Under the pieces are notes generated by a model. It had not been told where the DNA came from and ran no database searches. It was given only the letters and a program-made list of their open reading frames with translations. Below are positions 23,968-37,204 of a stretch of 64,000 nucleotides of DNA, piece by piece. This DNA comes from Pelecanus crispus (taxonomy: Eukaryota; Chordata; Aves; Pelecaniformes; Pelecanidae), in contig NC_134655.1 of NCBI RefSeq assembly GCF_030463565.1, forward strand, positions 8,568,372-8,632,371, written 5' to 3'. The position numbers were made by a program, and so were the translations under genes. Position 1 is the stretch's first letter, and every line of letters begins with the position of its first letter.

Positions 23968-26900
23968 GTAAGATACTCCAAAAAATTACGTAAATGCCTC
24001 TGTTTGTTGGGCTGTATATTGATGATGATCAGGTTAAGAGTTGTGCTGTGTTTCAAAAGACAGGGTAAGAGAATAATTATTGTATGCCAGCTAATAGAAA
24101 ACCATTTTTCACATATTTCTACAACACTGAAGTTCTGTTAAAAGGCTTTTATCACATGTAGAATATCACTTTTAATGGTTTAATGTCAGAGAGCCTGTTA
24201 TATGGATAATACTATTTTTAATTGATTTATCCTGGAAATTGAGGACTTCTTAAGCAATCAAAGACCCAATAATATCTACATGAATTTAGGTGACTTTTAC
24301 AATCTTCCTCTGTACTTTTCAATCTTGCTAACAAGCTGATTAAATTATCACTGAATCGAGCTGAAATTTGGCCTGGATTAGAAAGACTGTTGCAACATAT
24401 TTTAATCTTGATGCACTGCAAGCATGTTACGCTTGCACCAATGAGTACCGGTAGCTAGAGGAGCCAGGTGTACCTGTGCACCCATGAATAATCCCAATTT
24501 CTTCACCGTGGAGCAAAGTTGCATTTGTTTCACGTGATTACAGATCCAGGGTCTGTGTGCAAAATGTGATTTGCCTTTCAGTCATGATTTTGCAGAAACC
24601 CAACTTCCAGACTAAATAAATTTGCTGATCTCCTTACTGTTCAGTTGCCCGTGAAATCAGTCCTTAAATTCAAAAGAATTTTTACATTTTCCTCAGGATT
24701 TTCTCATTAGATTGTCAAGAAGTTGTCATGAAGATGTTGATTTCAGGTTGATGTGTACATATTGCATTGTGCATCTGTTCATTGAGGTGATGGTGATCAC
24801 TAAATTCCTGCTTGAACTCAGATAAGAGCAAAGTAATTCCCCTGCAGAAGTGAATGACTGGCATGGGGCTGTCCAATATGAAGTCTGTGCTATGGTTTTA
24901 ATCTGTTGTTTGTTTGTTTGTTTGTTTGCTTATTTTTTAGCTGTTCTAGGTAGTTCTTTTCAAAGCTGTGAGTCCCAAAAGCCAGAGAAACTTGGGGGCT
25001 TAGGTCCAGAAAACTAGCAGGTTCCCATGGTTCCAGTCTGATGGGAGGCTCCTGGCAAGGAAACGTCAGTGCACACTTGAAAACCTCCCTGAAGTCAACA
25101 GAGCTCCACAGGGGCAGAGGGTTAGCTCATCCGGGTGCCATGGCCTCCTTGTATCCCAAGGCAATGTGTCCCAAAGTTACGCGCAGGAGGTCTGAAGAAA
25201 TCTCATCCCGGATCTCCATGTTGCAGCCTCTACCTTGAACCCTTTCATTTTTTAACTTCTTTTTCTCTACTCTCAGTCCCACATTTTCAAACCAAATGAA
25301 AACCCACGCCTCCCGTGCAAGCCACTTGATCGCTCTGACAAGTGACAGCCTTCGAATTCTGTCAGACCTGTGTTTCTGATGGACACAATGTTCGAGGATG
25401 GTGGTTAAGTTTATGAACTTACCTTAATTAAAAAGTAACTTTTCTAGCTGTTCAGAACGAACTGAATCACCTGCTAAAAGCTTGTACTGTTTATTTCTGT
25501 GTTGGGTTTTGTTAAGGGACTTAATATTTGTTTTGTTAGAGGCTTTATTTAATCTGACAATTAGTAGCTTTGTTAACTATGCAACTATGAAAAATTTGCA
25601 TCAGTTTATAAATCTAAGCGTGGTGCCTGCATACTGTCCCTGGAAGCTGGTTGCTAAGCAAGGTGAATAATGACTTATCAAAAAGATCATTAGCATAATT
25701 GCCCAAGATAAGAAAGGCAAAGAAAAAAGTGAACCTTCTTAGAGGCTTTAGTTTTTCAACAGGCTGCAAATATAATTATGTGCCTGATGAGAGAGATTTC
25801 CCAGGTGACTGTCCCGAATACGTGGGGCACCTTTAAGACTGACTCCATTTGTGTGTGCTCTTCAACCAGAAGTTAGCATGTACTAAAAATATATTTTCCC
25901 TTTAGAGTCTTAGACCTGAAATAAATCTGCGGCTACAGTGGCTCTATCTGTTTTGGTATTTTATTATTTTAAAGAGCATCTGCTAGAATTGGATAATTCT
26001 CTCGAGGAGCTTTGTGGTGGCAACGGACCGGACTTTAACAGGCTGACTTTAGATACTCTTGCTTTCTGGTAGCCTCTTTTCCTGGTTCCCCACCTCTTTC
26101 TTCATCTCTTACCTGCTTCGATCGCTCATGCGAGTACCAAGGCAACGCATTAAAATTGCTCTGCGACTCTGGATACCCATTCTAGTGTTACGGATAGTTG
26201 TTGCGGAGGCACGGAGTCAAGTGGTTGGCCCGAGTGTGTTCAGTTTGGCAAGTACAGCTTCAGTGCTTCTTTTACTGTTCATTGTGCCCTTACGGTGTGC
26301 GTAAATGTATGTGCTTGAGGAAGAAAAGATCTGTGTGCTGCTGGCTTGTGAAAATGATGTAGAAGCTCCAGTCATATGCTTCCTATAAAAATATTAATTG
26401 TAGTGGTTTAATTTACTATTTAACATCCTGGTTTGAGTAGTGCTTTAAACAAGGAAATGCTTTGTTATTGTTTTTTAAGGCTGTCCTCTTTTTCTTTCAA
26501 AAATGCTTTCATAAACCCCCACCTTCATGGTTGTATACTCAGACTTTTTTTTTCACTTGGGGCATGTTGGCTTCTGGGAGAGATTCTAGTGCATTGAACA
26601 GCTGTTAAAATAATTTGTGTGAGTGAAATGCACTGTCCCTGTGGCATGCAGAAAATGTATGCTGAACAGCATTTAAATGGGGAACGATTTTTAGTGAAGG
26701 AAGGGAAGGAGAGTGGCTTGTATTTGAAAGGTCCAGGTAACTTTTCAACTTGTTGTAAATATTGTTAAATTTACAGGTTTTAGCTTGTGAATGGGGATAG
26801 GGAAATATCATGGAAAGTGAAAGCACTGATTTCCTTGAATGTGGGAACTTTTGTCCTTCCTCCATCTTCTGAAATAATTGTGAATTCAAATTTGTTTCAC

Positions 26901-27244
26901 CTTTCTTCTGTTTATGTAACGGAAGCATTTTGTGAGTAAGTAAATATTATTGTGTCTCGGTGGCTCCATGGCTTCTTGAAACTAATTAATACTGGTAAAT
27001 ATAAAGTGAAACATTGAACACTGATTTGTTTGCAAACCCACTGTCATAGTCAAAGGGGGGAGGAGGGAAGAAAGCCCATTTCAGAGGCTGGCTAGCAAAC
27101 GGTACAGCCTTTCTGAAAACAGGCATTTCTTTCACTTTCCATGAGCCATGAGCTAGTTCTTTTTATTGCTCTGCCAAGCTAGTTAGATTGATGTAGTCAC
27201 TAAAATTGCAGTCTGATATAAATCTTGGTAAAATATGATTCTAG
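23968..27244 (+). other. NRK: NRK intron
   Basis: 3.3-kb AT-rich intron with a (GTTT)5 microsatellite at 24908-24928 and a local patch of 14 CpG dinucleotides between about 26003 and 26302, unusual against its surroundings. No coding evidence. Confidence 0.6.
24908..24928. repeat. (GTTT)5 microsatellite
   Basis: Five consecutive GTTT units in an NRK intron. Confidence 0.85.
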
Positions 27245-27404
27245 ATCCAGGGGACTATTCGCCCACATGCCATTATCATCCTCCCGAATACCAGCGGAAT
27301 GGAGCTTTTACTCACCTATGAAGATGAAGGCATCTACATTGATATATACGGGCATTTCACAAAGGAGACTGTTTTACAGTGGGGAGAAATGCCAGCATCT
27401 GTAG
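27245..27404 (+). CDS. NRK: NRK exon n: CNH domain
   Basis: 160-bp exon between TGATTCTAG and GTATGT. It encodes [40 protein letters not shown] and [13 protein letters not shown]. The PHAIIILP and YEDEG.Y....G...K..VLQWGEMP motifs are CNH signatures. Confidence 0.97.
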
Positions 27405-30400
27405 GTATGTATGAAAAATAGCACTTTATTAAATATAAGATTCTGCTGCGTGAAGCCTGACTTCTTTATGAGGTTTGTATCCATATGCAAGTGGTTGTAT
27501 GGCACATAAAGCAACTTCTGAGCAAACCAGATGTGTAAAGAGTAAACAGATTTATGTACGTTTGTGTTAAGACAGCCAATGATTGCAATAGGGTGTTCAC
27601 ATTTGGATCACAGAGTTTGTATTCTTGTCACAGTTTATAGCATCACACCTTGACTGTACAGCCCAACTTCACTGGGGATGCAGCTTACCACTAGTTTTCA
27701 CAGAGAGAATTATGTGAATTGCAGAGGGGAAAAAAGGTGCTCGTTTCCTACTTTGATTGTTCATAGCCCATAGCATTTTATCTAAAAAACAAATCACAAC
27801 TATGGAGAGGTCAGTTACTGAAGAGGTCTGTAACTGCTGTCAAATGGCCCCTTAATTTTATCCCTTTAAATTCACAGTCCTGCCAGCCCAGAGTATTTCT
27901 AATAGATTCTCAGTCTCTCCGGGCTTGCAGTTGGCTTTGCAGGAGGAGATTCTGGTTGTATTGTAGCCAGGACAGCTGTTTGTTTCACCTTCCCCAGAGG
28001 GCTTCAAGTTAACGGTGTGGGGAAAACCAAGAACACCACAGGCAGATTTTTGGGTTTATTATTTGTTGCTTTTAATTTCTTTTCTGGCTCGCTCCTGTTC
28101 TTCTGCATCTTAAAACAAACATACCAACAAACAAAAAAAAGCCCAAGACACGTAGATTGTACAAAAGCATGTTATTAGCTTGGCAGAAACTGGATGCCAC
28201 AGGGAAAAATCAAGGATGTTCACCTTTCTCCTTTTACTTCTAGCTGGGCAGTTTTAGGAAAAGTCCACTAAAATCAGTAGAATAACACCCTTGAGTAAAT
28301 GCCAGGTTTGATATTTGTAGAGGGGCAAGAAGCCCACCTCTGGAACACAAATCCTTACAAGACAACTTATTTTTTGCACTGTTTGAATAAAAATTCAGCA
28401 ACAAAACTGTTTCAGTTTCCAAAGCCAGGTGTAAGGTTATAAGCTAACTATCTAGTTTTTCCTTCCCTTCACTGAATAGCCCTATCTCCAGTTTTCAGCC
28501 CGTATTCAGAGCTGCAGGGCATAATTAAAATGTATGAAGTCAATTCTCCGTTTTTCACAGGAATATCTAATGGCCTTTGATATGTTGAAATTTTACATCC
28601 CCTCCAAATTAATGTTAGAAACACCATAAGAAATAATTAATAATCAAAAAGCAATTACTCAGCCAGGGTAAGAAGAGTTCTAATGAGAAATATTGAATGT
28701 AATTGCAAGCTGCACTGACGAATGCTATCTGAAGGAGACAGAAGCTTTCAAGAAGCACGTCATTACGGGATGTGCTTCCTTAGGCCTTATTAAAAGCAGC
28801 AAGCTTACTTAACATGAACATTTTCTTCAAACTGTAATGTCTTATCCACTTTATGGTATGCATATATGATATATAATTTTCATAAATATTTAAACTCTCC
28901 TTTGTTTTCCCACATGTACTGCATCAGTTAGAACTCCTTTTTCCTGCCTGGGGCAGAAACAATTTTAAAATTGGCTGCATTTATATAAGTGTCCTGCCAG
29001 AGATTAACCCTAATCTCATGTTTAATACTTTTTAAACCATGGATGTTATTTGTAACTATTACAGGCTTTTCTAGTTGTTGTATTCTTACTATATGCTACG
29101 TCCTAAAGAGTCGATGTTACTACATAGTGTGTTTCAAAGACGGATGATATATAAGGAACAAAGGGCTTTCTTACGTCCTGCTTTAGAAAGGGGCGTATTG
29201 CAAGAAGGGTCGCATAGATCTATGACTCCTACTTGGAAATTTGCAGTTTGTGTCACTGGGCACTGACTGCTCTCAAAGCTTTTTCACTTAATCTAGATAG
29301 AGTTTGCAGGAATGCCTTGGAAGTGGACCAGAGAGCGCTTAAATTCTTCTTCCTAATCTTGCTGAAAGGAGTGAATCATCAAACCCACAGATATGAGAGG
29401 GAGGTCTGTAAAGTATTCTTGTAGCCTGGAAATCACACTACCATAACTTCAGTAAAAATTTCCTTGCACGTACCCAGCTGGCATTGAAGTGAATGAAGCT
29501 TCACCACTTTGGACCAGCTGAGTATGTGATCTTTTGTGCCAGTTAATTACTCTAATTTAAAACATCCTTCTGTATACATCTGGCTAGGCATGATACTCTC
29601 AATTTCTCAAGGTTGATTACATCTTAATAGAAGGAATGCCATTTGGACATTCACCTTTCCACGTGCTCATGCAGCTATTTCTCCTGTTCTTCAGCACACC
29701 ACTATGATAAGCGATCAGTATGAAATTGCCTAAGCATTTTTGTTACAGTATTTTAGGGCAGTTAAATAGGAAGAGGACGGAGAAGATGCTTCTGGGGGTG
29801 GCATCCTGTCTGGTGAATTTTACTGTATAGAAGTTAGGAGTCTTGTCTATGTGAACAGTTTAGATTTTCTCTGTAGTCAGTCTAGAGACAAGGGCACCGC
29901 CAATGGGAAGGTGGTGCCCACCCAGGGACAGGTAGCTAGGACAGGTGTAATGAAACATCCTGCTGAGGAAGCAGACGGTGAGTTAGATTAAATGTTTTGG
30001 ATGGTGAGGTTAGGAGAGCTGAGTAAACAGCTAGCTCTTTGTAGAACTTCTCCCAGTGCTCAGAAAGCAAGACAGTAGGCTTTCTCTGGAAGGAAAGGTG
30101 TCTGTCTCCATCCATCTCTTCCATTGTTTATACTTCTGCAGATTCCACAGCTGAAGGGAGGCAGTCTCCAAACAGCCCCTCTCAGTTGTCATTTGAAAGT
30201 TTTCCAGTATGTTAGCTTGAGAACCCTTGCATTTCTGCTGCCTCTGCAGCACTTCTGGTATCTCGGCAATGGATTTCTTTGGAACAGAAATAGTCAATTT
30301 TTGTGATGTAGTACAAGATTAATTTGACTTCTGATTGGAATAATTTCTACTAAAACAAATTAACCAAACTTATAACTCAACATACAACTCAAACTTTAAA

Positions 30401-32559
30401 CAAAGAACTCTGTTAACTATTATTTTAATAATTGTTTCCCACTAGCTCCTATTATTTTTCTTGATCCTTTGAAATTCTTGGCTCCAGACAAAAACATTAA
30501 CTGTTATGAGAGAAGTGTGAATAACTGTTATTTGCATGGCCAAACTTAGGGGGAACTTGAAAGTTTCATAAGAGATCCCATTTTCCTGGAATTTCCAGAC
30601 CCATTTCAGACCTCCTGGAGTCTGTATGAGCTTATCTCAAAATTTTTAGTCTGTGTTTCAGAGATAGAAGGGTCTTGCGTTAACCTCAGGGTGCTCTCTA
30701 GTCATCCTTTGCTCATTCTTTATTTCTTTAAACAGTTCTTTTGAAAGAAAACTTTTGTAGTTGGTGAGAATATCTTGACTACAAGAAATAAAAAATAGTT
30801 TGTACTATAATTGATGGATTTAGGGCAGGGAATCTAAATATAGCTCACTGTCATAGTCTTTAAGTTGGGACCTCTGCGACCGATCTGTTAATAAGAAATT
30901 GGAGAGAGGAAACTCAAATCCCGTGGGAAATCAAAATTGTAGAAGTACTCTCTCTCTGTTTAATCTGAAAGCTATTTCACACATGTGGGGCTAAATACAA
31001 ACATAGCTGTAGTATTTTCTTTTTATAAAACAGGATTAAAAAGGGCTTTAAGAAACATCAAGTTGATAAGATTTGGGAGTGCTTTTGCCCTTTCGTGTGA
31101 GTAATGAATTATTTACAGTATGTAGTCTTAGAGGGTTGGCACAAAACTGGATATTCCCAGATGGGGAACCAATGAAAGTCCTTGTTACTTTTGCTGTGTA
31201 CATATTAGAAGCAAAAAGGATGTTATGTAGAGAAACAGACAGCATTACCAAAAGGTGGTTGAATTACTGCCTCGGTGCTCTATCAACATACTCACCAGTT
31301 CTTGAAACAGTTGCTGTCCAGCTCATATCTGAACGATTCTTGTTGGTCAGATCTCCTGTGCACTTTTGCCCCAGAAAACAGCAGAAAACATTCAAACAAG
31401 CAAACTGTCACCCCAGATACATTTCTGGGTTGGGTTATCAGTTCTACTGGAATAATTACAAAGGAGTGAGCAACAACAGGGAGCAGAGAAGCTTTGGAAC
31501 AGAGATGCATAGAAACATACGTGCTTAAAAAAAAAAAAAAAAGATTTAGTCACAAATTTATTCCTAGCTTGCTTGGGGTTGTTAGGGAATGTGTTAGCCC
31601 TTTGTCCGGTGCCATCTAACCAAAACATACAGCAGAAAACCACCTGCCTTCTATGGCCAATTTCTTAATTTGTCCGTTTGTGACTTTATTCAGCCTTAGG
31701 TTTTTTTCCCTCTTGATTTTGACTCTCTAGCCTCTCATTTAGTAAAAGTTCTCCACAGCTGTGACCAGAGGAAGAAGAATACCCACTTCTATCCAGGTAA
31801 CATAAATAACAGCAGTAAAACTGTTTAACAGAATTGCACAAGAGAAGTTACTGACTCCTTCTTCACTTTTCCTACCCAAAATTGATTAACTTTGGGGCAG
31901 TAAGTTTTAAAGCATGGGCAACAGGCAGAAGTACATGCAAGTGGCTAATCGGTCCCTAATCAGTGATCAGCAACATCACTGGAGAACTGGACGCTGGGTT
32001 TCAGTGGGAACAAGCTTTGCTACATCACGGGACACTGTTGGTATCTCCCTGGATTGTTTCCATTCCCAATCCTCAATGTCTATGTTTCCCTTCCATTTGT
32101 CTAAAAATAAATAAATAAACATGCTTTTCCCAAAGAGTGGGGAACCAACAAAAGTTGTGATTTCATAGAGCATACTGGGCTGGACTGAAGAGCCAAAGAA
32201 GGGTTCTGTAGAAGTGTACTCAGTTTTAAGATCTGTACGGTCTCACTGGTATCTGTTACTGTCAGCAAAGTCATCACTGGATATTCTCCTTTTCATGTTT
32301 GTGCCCAGCTGCATACTTGCCTGAAGCAGTTTGCTCAAACATGTATACAAAAGCAAAATTCAGTAGCTTTTTTTTTTTGCATTGAATTTCACCTATGCAC
32401 ATACTGTCTCCAAAAAGGAATTCAGTAAAGCAGCATACGCTCTCCTTTACCCTGTGAAATGGAGTTTGCCATCATGACTCGGGCACGCAAAAGTGGGTCA
32501 GACTCTTTTAATTCATGTTCAGTTTGTTCATTTTGAACTTCTTGGTTTATTTGGAATCA

Positions 32560-32700
32560 GTTGCCGGGGGAATTTTTGGAGTCTCCATTGCTATAGAGGT
32601 CTTTAAGGTCAGGTTAGACAAACAACTGTCAGAAGGGATACTGATGTGGCACAGAGATCTGGGTGGAAGAGAAGGTACATTAAGGGCCTTTTCTGCCCTA
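32560..32700 (+). mobile_element. CR1-type LINE 3' fragment
   Basis: The block GAGGTCTTTAAGGTCAGGTT followed by AGACAAACAACTGTCAGA matches the 'ttcaaggccaggttggacaaacacctgtcag' part of avian CR1 3' ends. The sense strand is +. Truncated at the 5' end, with no ORF2 remnant. Confidence 0.6.
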
Positions 32701-35700
32701 TTTCTGTAACACTAATCAGAAAAGCACAATTTTATGATATTTTGCTAAAAGCTGGCCTGATTCTGCTCTCATGCAGAGGCCACTTGGGAATAACTGCTTA
32801 GGGCAGTGAGCCAAATTCAATGCATGAGATCAGAAAAGCGATTTTTGAAGGGAAAGAAAAGAAAGGTTAAGAAGGGAAGTGAGATTGTAGCAGTACCTGG
32901 GTTCTGTGGTACCAAGTGCACTTGCCTCATTCAGGCTGTGAGTATGCTGCTGGTGTGAGACTGAGATCATTAGCTCATGTCAATGATACTTCATAGAAGT
33001 TAATGGATCCAATATGGCTCAGTAATTTCTTTCACCTTTCCTATCCCCCTCAATCATTTCCCCTTGAAGTAGTCACTTCCTTGAATGGGGGCTCTACTCA
33101 GCTTAATGTTAATACACAGTGTAAACAGGAAATACCAAGTCTTGCCCCAAGTTTAGAGCATTGCTAATGCTTTCATGATGTTAAGAAACTGATTTTGAGC
33201 TCACTTTGCTATACTAACTTCATGGCATATATTTTTTGATGTCCAGGGAGTAATGCTGGTGTAAATGGTGTAACAAGAGCCACAGCTCATGCATGACTGT
33301 AGGGCTTTTAAGATATGCGGTAACCTGGGTGAAGCAGGGGAACTTCAGGCAACTCTGAATAACTTTGTTCCAGTATGTTGAGCAATACTGGCACATCAGT
33401 CTGAGTCAGTGTATGCCTTTTCTGCTGAGCTACTCTCCAAAGGACCAGAGTGGCTGTCTAAGTCCAGGGTTGCTAGAAACCAGTACAATCTTGCATTGTG
33501 TGTAGTATAAACACCCTTATATGTTGCCAGCTGGAAGGATACAATATTTTTATCTAAAACTTATTGAGGTGGAAGTGGACTCAAAATAACTATTCCTAAG
33601 TTGCCCGTGGTATAGGAGCTTTTGTTCCAGAATAAGACAACTTTATTCTGAGTATCTAATCTGCTCTCAATTCACTGCACAGGAAACACTTGTAAGTGCT
33701 CCCACATGGGAAGATTATCAAGACTCAGAACTGACCTTTGAAGTCACAGCCTGCTAGCCTCCAGATTAATTTCCATGTATAGATAAATCCTTATAACCGG
33801 ACAAGCCCACAAATGGTATAATGGGGCCATTTTTGTTGGCATGTTATTCCACAGATGCAATTTGAGAAAGAACTTCTTGATTCTGCTACAAGAATGAGTT
33901 TTTGTGCTACTTGTATTTCAATTGAAATTTGCCATTGTCAGTTGACAAGTTCTCGGTATCTTGGCCAGCTAGCAGAGCATCAGTGGCTGAACTTGGTATA
34001 TCTGTTTTATTATGTTCCTGTAGTAATACTGCTTAGAGATCAGGTCTCTTCTGAATGTAGCAGTAGTGGTCCAGTCATCCAGGGCTTTCCATCCCGGATG
34101 ACCTAGAGGCTGCAACAAAGCCTAATTAAGCTGTTACTGAGAGTTGCAAGGATGCTATCAAATTGAAATCTGCCAAAGGCATGGCCACAGCTGATACAGC
34201 CATAGCATGCTGACAACTTGAGTGCAGATTTCATGTAGTGGAAAAGATAAGGAGACTTATGAGTGGATTAGGTCTTTGTGGCTGGACCTGTATGACCTAT
34301 ACTAAACAGCATAGCCATAGAACACTTTGATGCTGTTTATATATATGCACCTGCTTGCCATCCCACCCCCCAGAACCATAGTGTGCCTCTGTGTCTGTTG
34401 TGTTCAAAAGCGAAGTTGGAAAAGGTTAATGTGGTGTCAGTTGTTACAAAAAAGAGCGAATGTCTGAGTATTTTATCATTTTTATCTTCTTCACTTCATG
34501 TGTGGTCCGCGCCTACCTGTTTAGATACTAACTGCACTTTGCATGGGTGCTGCCCTGGTGCTCATCATGCTACTGCTGCAGTGATTCAGAAATGTTAATG
34601 ATGGGTTTCCTTGCAGCTTACAGCAGCAGTGCCCTGTTGTACAGCCTAGGAACTGAAGCATAAAGATTTAAAAATGTATTGATTTCAGGTGTTTGATTTT
34701 TTTTTTTTTCAGGAAATACCCCTCCGCCCTTCTCTTCTCCCACTTATCCTCAGTGGCTCACTGCTGTTTTGCTTTTCAAACAGGATGGTTTCTTTCTCTT
34801 TCCACTTGACTGGGATACTGGGAAAGAATTTTCTTGCTCTCAGCTCTAGTGGCAGGGAAGCCTTCAGTGTGCACAAAGAATAACTGAAAGAAAAGTATGC
34901 TAAACAGATTTAGGGGAAATTCATAGACTTTGAGGGAACTAAAATCACAACATTGTAGCCAAACCACACATTTCCAAGGAGGTACAATTTTCATACACTT
35001 GTTCTAACAAGAATTGTAAAGCAAGGATTCCAAGCTAATATTAAATCAACAACTGCTAGAAGAAGGCTATACAGTCACTCAGCATATTGCCTTTATTTTC
35101 TGCTGTTCTTCTAAAGTAGGATCACAGGCTGTTGCTTCCTATATCAGGGTGTACTGAAAGCTTAATTTTTAGACAAAAATCTAAAACAGCATGGAAGGTT
35201 TTAAGGAACAGATGCTGCTCACACTAATAACATAGGGCAGGCAAGCACTGTCCACTGAAGCTAAAAACCAGTCAACTGCCCACATTCCCTCTACATCATT
35301 TCAGAGTACCAGAATTCTCGGACTAATGAAACAACAGTTCATAGTTGAGCAAGAACAATTTCTGAGCATTGACTATCAATAGAGCATAACTAATGTGTTT
35401 TTACCTTGGAAGCCCGTACATGCACTAATCAGAGGGCTTTCGTTGAAACTGTGCCTAATTTGAAATCTGCGGCGTTGACTCCTTCATTACTATTCTGATT
35501 TTTCATCTAAATGCCAGATATAAAGGGAGTAACATAGTAAGCTTCCACAGTGCTAGAGTATCTTTGTTTGGTTTTGGAGATACTGCATGTAACCAGTGAC
35601 GGGAAGACATTAGCTAAGGACACCAAATTAATCATGCCATAGTATCAGATTCAAAAGTATTTAGGTTTCAGACTAAGCTGTACTCCGTAGTAAATACAAA

Positions 35701-35754
35701 CCCAGCTTCCTAATGGGAGGATATAGAGAAGACAGTCAAGACTTTTTTTGGACA

Positions 35755-35998
35755 TGTACAGTGAAAGGATGAGAGGCAAAATGGGCACAAGTTGCACCAA
35801 GAGAAATTCCAATTAGGTATTAGGAAGAAATTTTTAACCTTGAAAGTAGTGATGTGTTGCAGCAGGAGCTCAGAGAGGTTGTGAGTTATCCATCAAAACA
35901 TGTCTGGACAAAGTCCCGAGTAACCTTGTATAATTTGGCCCTGCTTTGGGGGTGGGGGTTGAACAAGATGCCCTTCAGAGGTTTCCTCCAGCCTTTTG
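35755..35998 (+). mobile_element. CR1 LINE 3' fragment
   Basis: In order it carries a GGATGAGAGGCAAAATGGGC block, TTAGGTATTAGGAAGAAATT, GAGCTCAGAGAGGTTGTG, ATCCATCAAAACATGTCTGG and a final GATGCCCTTCAGAGGTTTCC TCCAGCC. These are successive landmarks of the CR1 3' UTR and C-terminal end, in + orientation. CR1 is the dominant LINE of birds, and the diverged copy supports an avian or sauropsid source. Confidence 0.75.
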
Positions 35999-36206
35999 TG
36001 GTACAGAATATATAATGTATTCAGATATACAGTAGTAGCATGCTTAAGATTTATGTCTAGAGTCTAAAAGAAGTCTGAGAGGAGAAACTGAAATTTAGTT
36101 ACTGTTCCCAAGGCTTTTTGTGTAAACTTAAAATACAAATAATTCAGAATATAGTTAGCAATGAGAAATGCTTCAGATCCATATTGACTTTTTTTTTTTC
36201 TTTTAG

Positions 36207-36346
36207 CTTACCTTCAATCTAATCAGGTCATGGGCTGGGGAGAGAAGGCGATTGAACTACGCTCTGTGGAAACAGGAAATCTGGAAGGAGTATTTATGCA
36301 CAAGAAAGCACAGAAGCTAAAATTTCTATGTGAAAGAAATGACAAG
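36207..36346 (+). CDS. NRK: NRK exon o: CNH domain
   Basis: 140-bp exon after a long T tract and TTTTAG, ending AAT GAC AAG before GTACAG. It encodes [40 protein letters not shown] and [21 protein letters not shown] and FLCERNDK are near-invariant in the family. Confidence 0.97.
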
Positions 36347-37120
36347 GTACAGAGATGACTACAGTGTGGTGATTTAGCAAAAACGACTAATAGCTGACTA
36401 TGACACTAAGACCATTTAATTTTTGCAACTTCAAAGCAAATGTAGTCACTGACCCCATAAAGCACTCACTATGGATAATCTGCACTTTCACACCACCCTA
36501 CTTTAGCCAGCTCCTTTATAACTTCTAGTCCACCCAGCCTTAACTGCTATCAGAGGTGATAACAAATACAGACATCACTGACTGGCCAGACTCCAGCACA
36601 ACAGGTGTAGTGGGGAGGGCTAGTGAGCCGGCCCTGATAATGCCCAACTACAGGACTGCCTGTCCTGGGCTACTGAAATTACAGGTAATTCAGAGCAGCC
36701 ATCATGGAAAAAAAAAAAAACCCCAGTGCTCCAATATTTCAGATATTGCAGGCACTAGAGTATGGATAATCGAGTGTGGTTTCTTGCATATAGCAGTTCT
36801 TGATAAATGTTCTGTGAAACCTGCTTAGTCCCACTGACATATTTAGAAAACTGGGGCCTCAAAACTGTTTAGATTAAGTAATTATTTTAAAATGTTCTCT
36901 TGTGTCTTTCCAAATAGGAAAAGAAATATACCAAAAAATATCTCAGTTGTACCACACGCACAGTTTCACTTTAAAAAGTTTCTCATGGGGTTAAAATTGA
37001 ATTGTGAGATATATATCCTTGTATTTGGGACTGTGGCATTCTCTCGGATTTCCTTTATGGGTAAAAATATTTTCATAAATGTAAACTGACAGTAGCATTT
37101 CTTTTTTTTCCTCTTTCAAG
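36347..37120 (+). other. NRK: NRK intron
   Basis: 774-bp intron with an A13 run at about 36709-36721. No other feature recognised. Confidence 0.65.
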
Positions 37121-37204
37121 GTGTTCTTTGCATCTGTACAGTCAGGAGGCAGCAGTCAAATATACTTTATGACACTTGGTCAAAATGTACTGTTCAACTG
37201 GTAA
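37121..37204 (+). CDS. NRK: NRK terminal coding exon and stop
   Basis: Starts in phase 0 after TCTTTCAAG and encodes [27 protein letters not shown], then TAA at 37202-37204. All GCK-IV members end close to ...FFASVRSGGSSQVYFMTL... with a final Trp, so this is the true C terminus rather than a truncation. Confidence 0.97.
   Translation: MFFASVQSGGSSQIYFMTLGQNVLFNW

Larger units (their letters stand above)
27405..36206 (+). other. NRK: NRK intron (largest, 8.8 kb)
   Basis: AT-rich intron with no exon between phase-matched neighbours. It contains two CR1-type fragments (32560-32700 and 35755-35998) and an (AAAT)n run near 32104-32121. A homeodomain-site-like AT-rich segment lies at about 28600-28810. 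Open frames here, for example 31073-31528, have no family resemblance. Confidence 0.6.

Noticed and set aside
26059..26304. 81-codon hydrophobic frame in the CpG-rich intronic patch
   Set aside because: It starts at TTG, not ATG, and has no family or splice support. The CpG patch itself is reported instead.
2615..37204. Identity as MAP4K4, TNIK or MINK1
   Set aside because: CNH similarity alone allows it, but direct linkage to RADX matches NRK in Xq22.3, and the linker exons differ from those paralogues.
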